A stretch of 64,000 bases of DNA from Casuarina equisetifolia (taxonomy: Eukaryota; Streptophyta; Magnoliopsida; Fagales; Casuarinaceae), in contig CM052361.1 of the NCBI GenBank assembly GCA_028551475.1, positions 24,255,491 through 24,319,490 of the forward strand, in the 5' to 3' direction. The first letter of the stretch is position 1, and every line of letters begins with the position of its first letter. A program made the translations under genes and the position numbers. Under the pieces are notes generated by a model. The model searched no databases and was not told the DNA's origin. It worked only from the letters and a program-made list of their open reading frames with translations. This document shows positions 59,182-64,000 of the stretch, in pieces.

Positions 59182-59745
59182 CTTTTGCTAAAGCTTAGGA
59201 AATAATTCAGCGGGCCGAGTTGAATGGATGTGATTTGAATGTGTTGGTGTATAATGTGCTGATTCATGGGCGCTGCAAAAACCAAAGAGCCTGGGAGGCA
59301 GTTGAGATTAATAATTCATTGAGCAGAAAGGGTTTGAAAGTGGATGTGGTTTCGTACTGTACAGTAGTACTAGGTTTGTGAAAAGTGCAAGGATTTTAGG
59401 TCCGAATAGAATGGTGGATGAAATGATTGATTTGGGATTGGTTCCAAGTGAAGCAGCAGTTTCGGGAGTTGTGGAGGGATTGAAGAGGAACAAGAGAACC
59501 GAAGAGGCTTATAATATTGCAAAGAGGGCGGAGAGAGTTAAGAGTGTTGCCTAGCTTGTTGGTTTATAATGCATTGACCAACTCATTGTGCAAAAAAGGA
59601 AAATTGGAAGAAGCTGTGTTGCTTTTTAATAACATGGGCAGGAGGGGTTTTTTTCCAAATGATATTACTTAACTCGATTTTGATTGATTCATTTTGCACA
59701 AGATGCAAGTTTGATGTTGTGTATTCTTATCTGGGAAATAATATT
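59182..59745 (+). pseudogene. PPR relic (copy 3, central part)
   Basis: Matches about 1320-1880 of the PPR gene (DLNVLVYNVLIHGRCKNQ, MVDEMIDLGLVPSEAAVSG, KKGKLEEAVLLFNNMG) with several frameshifts. Confidence 0.75.
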
Positions 59746-59759
59746 GACCTCCATTTCAG

Positions 59760-59918
59760 GTTTCCTTCAAGCATATCTACGCAGCTCACTCTTGTCAAGA
59801 AGTGGCAAAGCTTTTGAGAAGCACAGGGAAGACTTCAGAATTCAGTAACATGCTTAACCTCAGATTGCAAGTTGAAGTGGCCGTGAATCATGAAAGTCAA
59901 CGATTTTGGAGTGCATAA
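59760..59918 (+). other. exon-like open stretch, unknown
   Basis: After TTCCATTTCAG an open stretch of 52 codons reads VSFKHIYAAHSCQEVAKLLR, then STGKTSEFSNMLNLRLQVEV, then AVNHESQRFWSA and a stop. Codon use looks protein-like and it belongs to neither the PPR nor the TNL families. Possibly the last exon of a foreign gene fragment. I do not recognise it. Confidence 0.3.
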
Positions 59919-60164
59919 TATTGCCACGAGTTCGGGGCAGTAGAGCTGTCAGATTTAATATGCGTCAATCAAATGAGACGGTTTGCAGGTTCCAATCATA
60001 AGCAGTTTTTTAGCAACCTAATATTTCCTTAAAATATGCAAATAAGAAGTCATCTCTGTTCATAAGCTTTATGGTCTTTCATATATGAACAGTTTTTTCG
60101 ATTTAAAAAGCCAAAAGAAAGAGAAAGGCAGGAGAGGCGTGGGTCTCTGTCCTACTCAGTGGTT

Positions 60165-60540
60165 ACGTAATTTACAGGAAGCTATTAGGTTGTGGAACAC
60201 AATGTTGAATAAGGGTCTAAAGCCCGATACTCAGCGGTTTTATCTGATCGCTCTTTCTTTGAAGCTTCGTTACTGACATCAGCCGTCTAGAAGATTGACT
60301 GAGTGAACATGCAGTGCATGTTTTGCTTGACCTGTGTTCTTAGCTTCCTCTGTTCGGCGCAGGGAGAACAGAGGATGCTCTGTTTGAACTGGAACTCGAT
60401 TATTCTCAGCTTGAGCTGGTTCCAGTGGGATTGCTCTCACAGTGATGACATGATAAGGAGGGCGGTGACACGAAATCGGGTCACATATAATTCTCTTATT
60501 CATGGAATTTGCTTGAAAAGTTCTGCTCAGTACATCTATA
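60165..60540 (+). pseudogene. PPR relic (copy 3, C-terminal part)
   Basis: 60165-60231 matches 3104-3171 (LQEAIRLWNTMLNKGLKPDT) and 60435-60540 matches the last PPR codons and 3' flank (about 3235-3330). About 200 unrelated bases lie between them. Confidence 0.7.
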
Positions 60541-61268
60541 ATTGATTCAAGAGTAGAGAGATCAAGTTCCAATCAGTATTAGGATATCACACATTCGTTT
60601 TTCAACAACATTACTACTCATCACTTTTATGAAACAAATTTGAACACATCCGATAGCAGGTTAGGCATGCAAAAAGCCAAAAGAGAAAAGAAAAGCTGGA
60701 AAGATCAGCGTAGTCTTCGTAGTTCTCTGCCCCAGCCGATGGGCATGTGATGGTTCATCGAGGGTGACACACGGTATGATCTCGGATTCCTTAGGCTCTC
60801 TGCTCCAGTCAATGGTAATTAGATAATGAACTTTCAACTTCCGAATACGTGGCTCGACAGAATGTGAACCTATGCGGTGTCTGAAAGGTCATGAACCTGA
60901 ACATTTTTATAAACTAAACAAAGTGGGAAACCTTAAAATATGCTAAAGAAAGAAGACAGGACTGTACAGTCTTGCTAGTTACGACATTTGTGGTGTCAAA
61001 AGGTATTGAAGCCGATTTTTTTGAAAATTAGAAACAGTCGGAAGAAACCAAGAAGCACCAGCAACCCAACGACTTTCCTGCCACGCAGTTTGGATTTTCA
61101 TGAGTTGGGAATCGCACATGGTCACTTGGAATCAATCGCATGTCTCTCTAAGCTCCAAGTTCTCTTCCTGCTGTTGCCATTTCTTACGCGGGTAGAGGGG
61201 ATTTGGCTTCCATAGAAGATTCTCTAGTCCAAGCCAGGTTGTAGACAGTAAAGGAGAGTAGGTCTCTG
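60541..61268. other. TNL-H 5' region
   Basis: Non-coding. It contains the shared upstream block near 60645-60680. The leader at about 61150-61290 is repeated in diverged form at 61310-61405, which brings in a second start codon. Confidence 0.55.
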
Positions 61269-64000
61269 ATGGCTTCGGCGTCCAGTATAACCCCGACGTT
61301 CGTGTACCTTTGTGTTCTCTTCATGCTGTTCGTCTTCCTCCTGTTCCTATTTCTTACGCGGGTGGTAAAGCCAAGTAAGTCTCCGATGGCTTCCGCCCCT
61401 GGTATAGCAGGGTCTTCTTCTTCTTCTTCTTCAGTTGTTTCCATTTTTCCATCTCCGCCTTTACGGAGATATGATGTTTTTCTCAGTTTTAAAGGCGAAG
61501 AAACCCGCACAAACTTTACCGACCACCTGTATGCTGCTTTGCACCAAAAGAGAATTAACACCTTTAGGGATGATGAAAAACTCAAGAAAGGAAAATCCAT
61601 CAGGCTCGAGCTATTTAAAGCCATTGAGGAATCAAGGTTTGCAATTATCATTCTCTCAAAAAATTACTCATCTTTAACATGGTGCTTAGAGGAACTTGCA
61701 AAGATTGTTGAGTGCAAGAAATTGAGGAGCATGACTATTTATCCTGTTTTCTACCATGTGACTCCTTCTGAAGTATGTCATCAGAGAAGAAGTTTCGCAC
61801 AAGCCTTTGCGAAACATGAAAAAGATATGAAGGGAAGTATAGCCATGACACAAGGATGGAGGGATGCTTTGAGAGAAGTAGGCAATCTTTCTGAATGGCA
61901 TTTACATGATAGGTAACATTATCCTTGCTTTTGTTCTTTTGAAATTTTTGCTTTTTATTTGTACTTCAATAATAAATAGTTCCAAGTAATTTATTTGTCA
62001 GACACTAGTTAATTAGGTTAAAAGCTCAGCAGTTTATGGTGGAAAAGAATTTATTATATTAAATTCACACAAAGATAAAAATGTTATAGCTGATAAATTC
62101 TACCAAAAGGGAACAAGACAACTCATAATTTCTATAACAAAATATGTAAATTATCAAAACATTAGAGTTATTTGAATAATAAAAGAAAAAAATTAAAAAT
62201 GAAACCTTCCACAATTTGAAATTAGGATACAATTTATACAATTATCTCTAAATAAGTCCCCAATTCCATATCACATTAGTCTTGGATTTCAAATAGGAAG
62301 AAAATTACCTCAATTTATGATTAGAAAAAGAGATGATAAAAAAAAAGTAGTCATTGATAAGATCAAAAATATTGAAAATTGATAATATGGCAAGTCATAA
62401 AAATATCTCTTACATTTAAATTTGTTGGACGTTTGCAAGAAACCTTTTATTTCCCAGATAGATTGTCAACATATTTGCTTCCTCGAATTTCTTATTTTTA
62501 CTTCTTGTCCATGGCTTCCTTGTACTTGGGAGTTAACGCTTCCCTCTGTTGCATTCATCCTTCTATCTTCCCTGGATTTGCCACTTTGTCTTCATCACTG
62601 ACTTATGTAAGGAAGCTTAGGCATTGAAACCAAATCAAATGAAAGGTTTGGCAACTTACAACATTCTACTTGTTTAGAAGAATTGGCCATCTAGTATTGC
62701 CCTTGGTCACTTGGGCAATTTTGGAAGTCCCCTTGTGATCCACGAAATGTGTCATCTTCAAGTTACTAACAATCATTACACATAAGAAATTTAATCCTCA
62801 CTTAGTTTGCTTTATCTTTTGACATTAAGACTTTTTTACTTGACAAGTCACATATTTAATGAGGAGATCCAAAAATATTACAAAAAGTTTTGTTCAAATT
62901 CTTTTCAAAGTTAGAAAGGAAGCTATTTATGCTTTTCATTACCTAAATGAATATTATAAAACAAAACACCACAACTTAATAGTAGGAAACCCTTTTAACT
63001 ATTACTAAGATCTCAAATTCTTGTTGGTATGCGTATAGCTCAATTGGAGCTTATGCCACTAGGGACGAAAGAGGTCTTGAGTTCAACATAAATCCCTTGC
63101 ACCTGTTTACATAACCAAAAAAGAAAAGAAAAAAAGACTTATAATTCTTATAATTTCTTTATAATTTTGTGATAAACTAGGACTAAATGTCACATTGCAA
63201 TGGTTAAGTCAAAGAGCAATTGTGCAGTACAAATACAATTGATAAAATTAATTTGGCAATCAATCAATAAACTATTAAATTTAGGAAACATACGGTTATC
63301 AGTTTTTCACACTATATGTGCTAAAAAAAAGAACCTTGAAAAATGCTATACAAAATTTTAGAATGCTTATTATAAAACGAAGTTGAAATAAATTCTTTAC
63401 TAACTTTACTCTTTTTTATTTTTATTTTTATTTTTATTTTTATAAATTGTCTCATGCAAAAAATATTTGATCTTTTTAATTTTTAGCCATGAGTCAAAAA
63501 TTGTCAGCGAAATTGTTAGAAAGATATTTGGTCAATTGAGTTCTTTGTGCCCAAATCCTTCGACGAGCCTTGTTGGAATAGCCTCTTATGTAAAGAAAAT
63601 ATTGAACTTATGCAAAGATTTGAGGGTGGATGATGTTTGCTTTATAGGAATCCATGGGATGGGAGGGATAGGTAAAACAACTCTTGCATGTGCTATTTAT
63701 GAAAGAATTTCTCATGAATTTGAAGCAAGTGTCTTTCTTGCTAATGTTAGAGAACATATGAAAAAAATTGGTTTAGTTGCCTTACAAAAGGAACTCCTTT
63801 CCAAAATTCTTACAAAAAAAGGAATTGAAATACAAAATGTTTTGGATGATGTAGATCAACTCAAGCAGTTAAATGCATTGGTTGGAACACATAATTGGTT
63901 TGGTGGAGGTAGTAAGATCATCATAACAACAAGAAATAAACGTTTATTGATTGAGCATAATGTGGGTGAAGATGAAATATATGAGGCTAAAGTACTGAAT
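61269..64000 (+). CDS. TNL-H, TNL with hydrophobic N-terminus (partial, off window)
   Basis: Exon 1 ends at 61912. Two in-frame starts exist: 61386, equivalent to the other TNLs, and 61269, which adds 39 residues with a membrane-type stretch ([20 protein letters not shown]) before the TIR domain ([19 protein letters not shown]). Intron 1 is 61913-63486. Exon 2 starts at 63487 and stays open to the window edge. The P-loop [18 protein letters not shown] is intact. Between IQNV and LDDVDQL, 19 codons present in TNL-E (WEGANMIQKRLYDKKVLII) are missing in frame near 63842, removing the strand before the Walker B aspartates. That probably harms nucleotide binding or switching. The remaining exons are not visible. 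Confidence 0.8.
63025..63125 (+). mobile_element. SINE in TNL-H intron 1
   Basis: A box TAGCTCAATTGGAGCTTATG and B box GGTCTTGAGTTCAACATA, then an A-rich tail. The clearest copy of the SINE seen in TNL-B and TNL-E intron 1. Confidence 0.65.
63412..63444. repeat. (TTTTTA)n microsatellite
   Basis: About five TTTTTA units just upstream of the TNL-H exon 2 acceptor. Confidence 0.75.

Noticed and set aside
1-64000. CRISPR arrays, rRNA, tRNA genes, bacterial-style operons
   Set aside because: None seen. The tRNA-like boxes found are in SINEs with A-rich tails, and the window is plant nuclear DNA.

Overview
This window is from a eudicot plant nuclear genome. The evidence is AT-rich DNA, GT-AG introns, a pentatricopeptide (PPR) gene close to Arabidopsis At5g59900 as I remember it, a Ty1/copia LTR retrotransposon, tRNA-derived SINEs, and above all a cluster of TIR-NB-LRR (TNL) immune receptor genes, a class absent from grasses. 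I cannot name the species.

Layout. 0.6-3.3 kb: a P-class PPR gene, full length but for one frameshift. 4.0-7.0 kb: TNL-A, a chimeric relic. 8.15-13.6 kb: TNL-B, complete but with two frameshifts. 14.4-15.7 kb: TNL-C, only the 3' half. 17.2-22.0 kb: TNL-D, complete but for one missing base in the TIR exon. 22-26.6 kb: relics of a plastid-type ribosomal protein L4 gene, a TNL exon 3 and the PPR gene. 26.6-30.8 kb: inverted TNL debris. 31.7 kb: a dead TIR exon. 33.0-38.3 kb: TNL-E, open through all five exons. 39-41.4 kb: the same rpl4 / exon 3 / PPR relic series. 41.65-47.94 kb: an old solo LTR into which a young Copia element (5-bp target duplication, near-identical LTRs) has inserted. 48.5-50.0 kb: an orphan TIR exon plus intron 1. 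51.3-56.1 kb: TNL-G, open through all five exons. 57.3-60.5 kb: the relic series again, with an extra 1.25-kb insertion. 61.3 kb to the right edge: TNL-H, running off the window.

All TNLs share one gene model: exon 1 TIR, a 1.1-1.7 kb intron 1 entered in phase 2, exon 2 NB-ARC, a short exon 3 starting the LRR, exon 4 the rest of the LRR, exon 5 a post-LRR (C-JID type) domain. TNL-E (about 1136 aa) and TNL-G (about 1132 aa) are the best candidates for working receptors. TNL-D and TNL-G lie in a roughly 7.5-kb segmental duplication (about 16.0-23.5 kb and 50.1-57.6 kb).

The cluster seems to have grown by repeated duplication of a composite unit (PPR piece, TNL, rpl4 piece, TNL exon 3 piece), followed by unequal exchange, inversion and transposon insertion. 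The most notable single points are the hydrophobic N-terminal extension and the 57-bp in-frame NB-ARC deletion in TNL-H, the pyrimidine tract fixed at the exon 4 splice donor of every copy, and the antisense TNL block joined to a PPR pseudogene.
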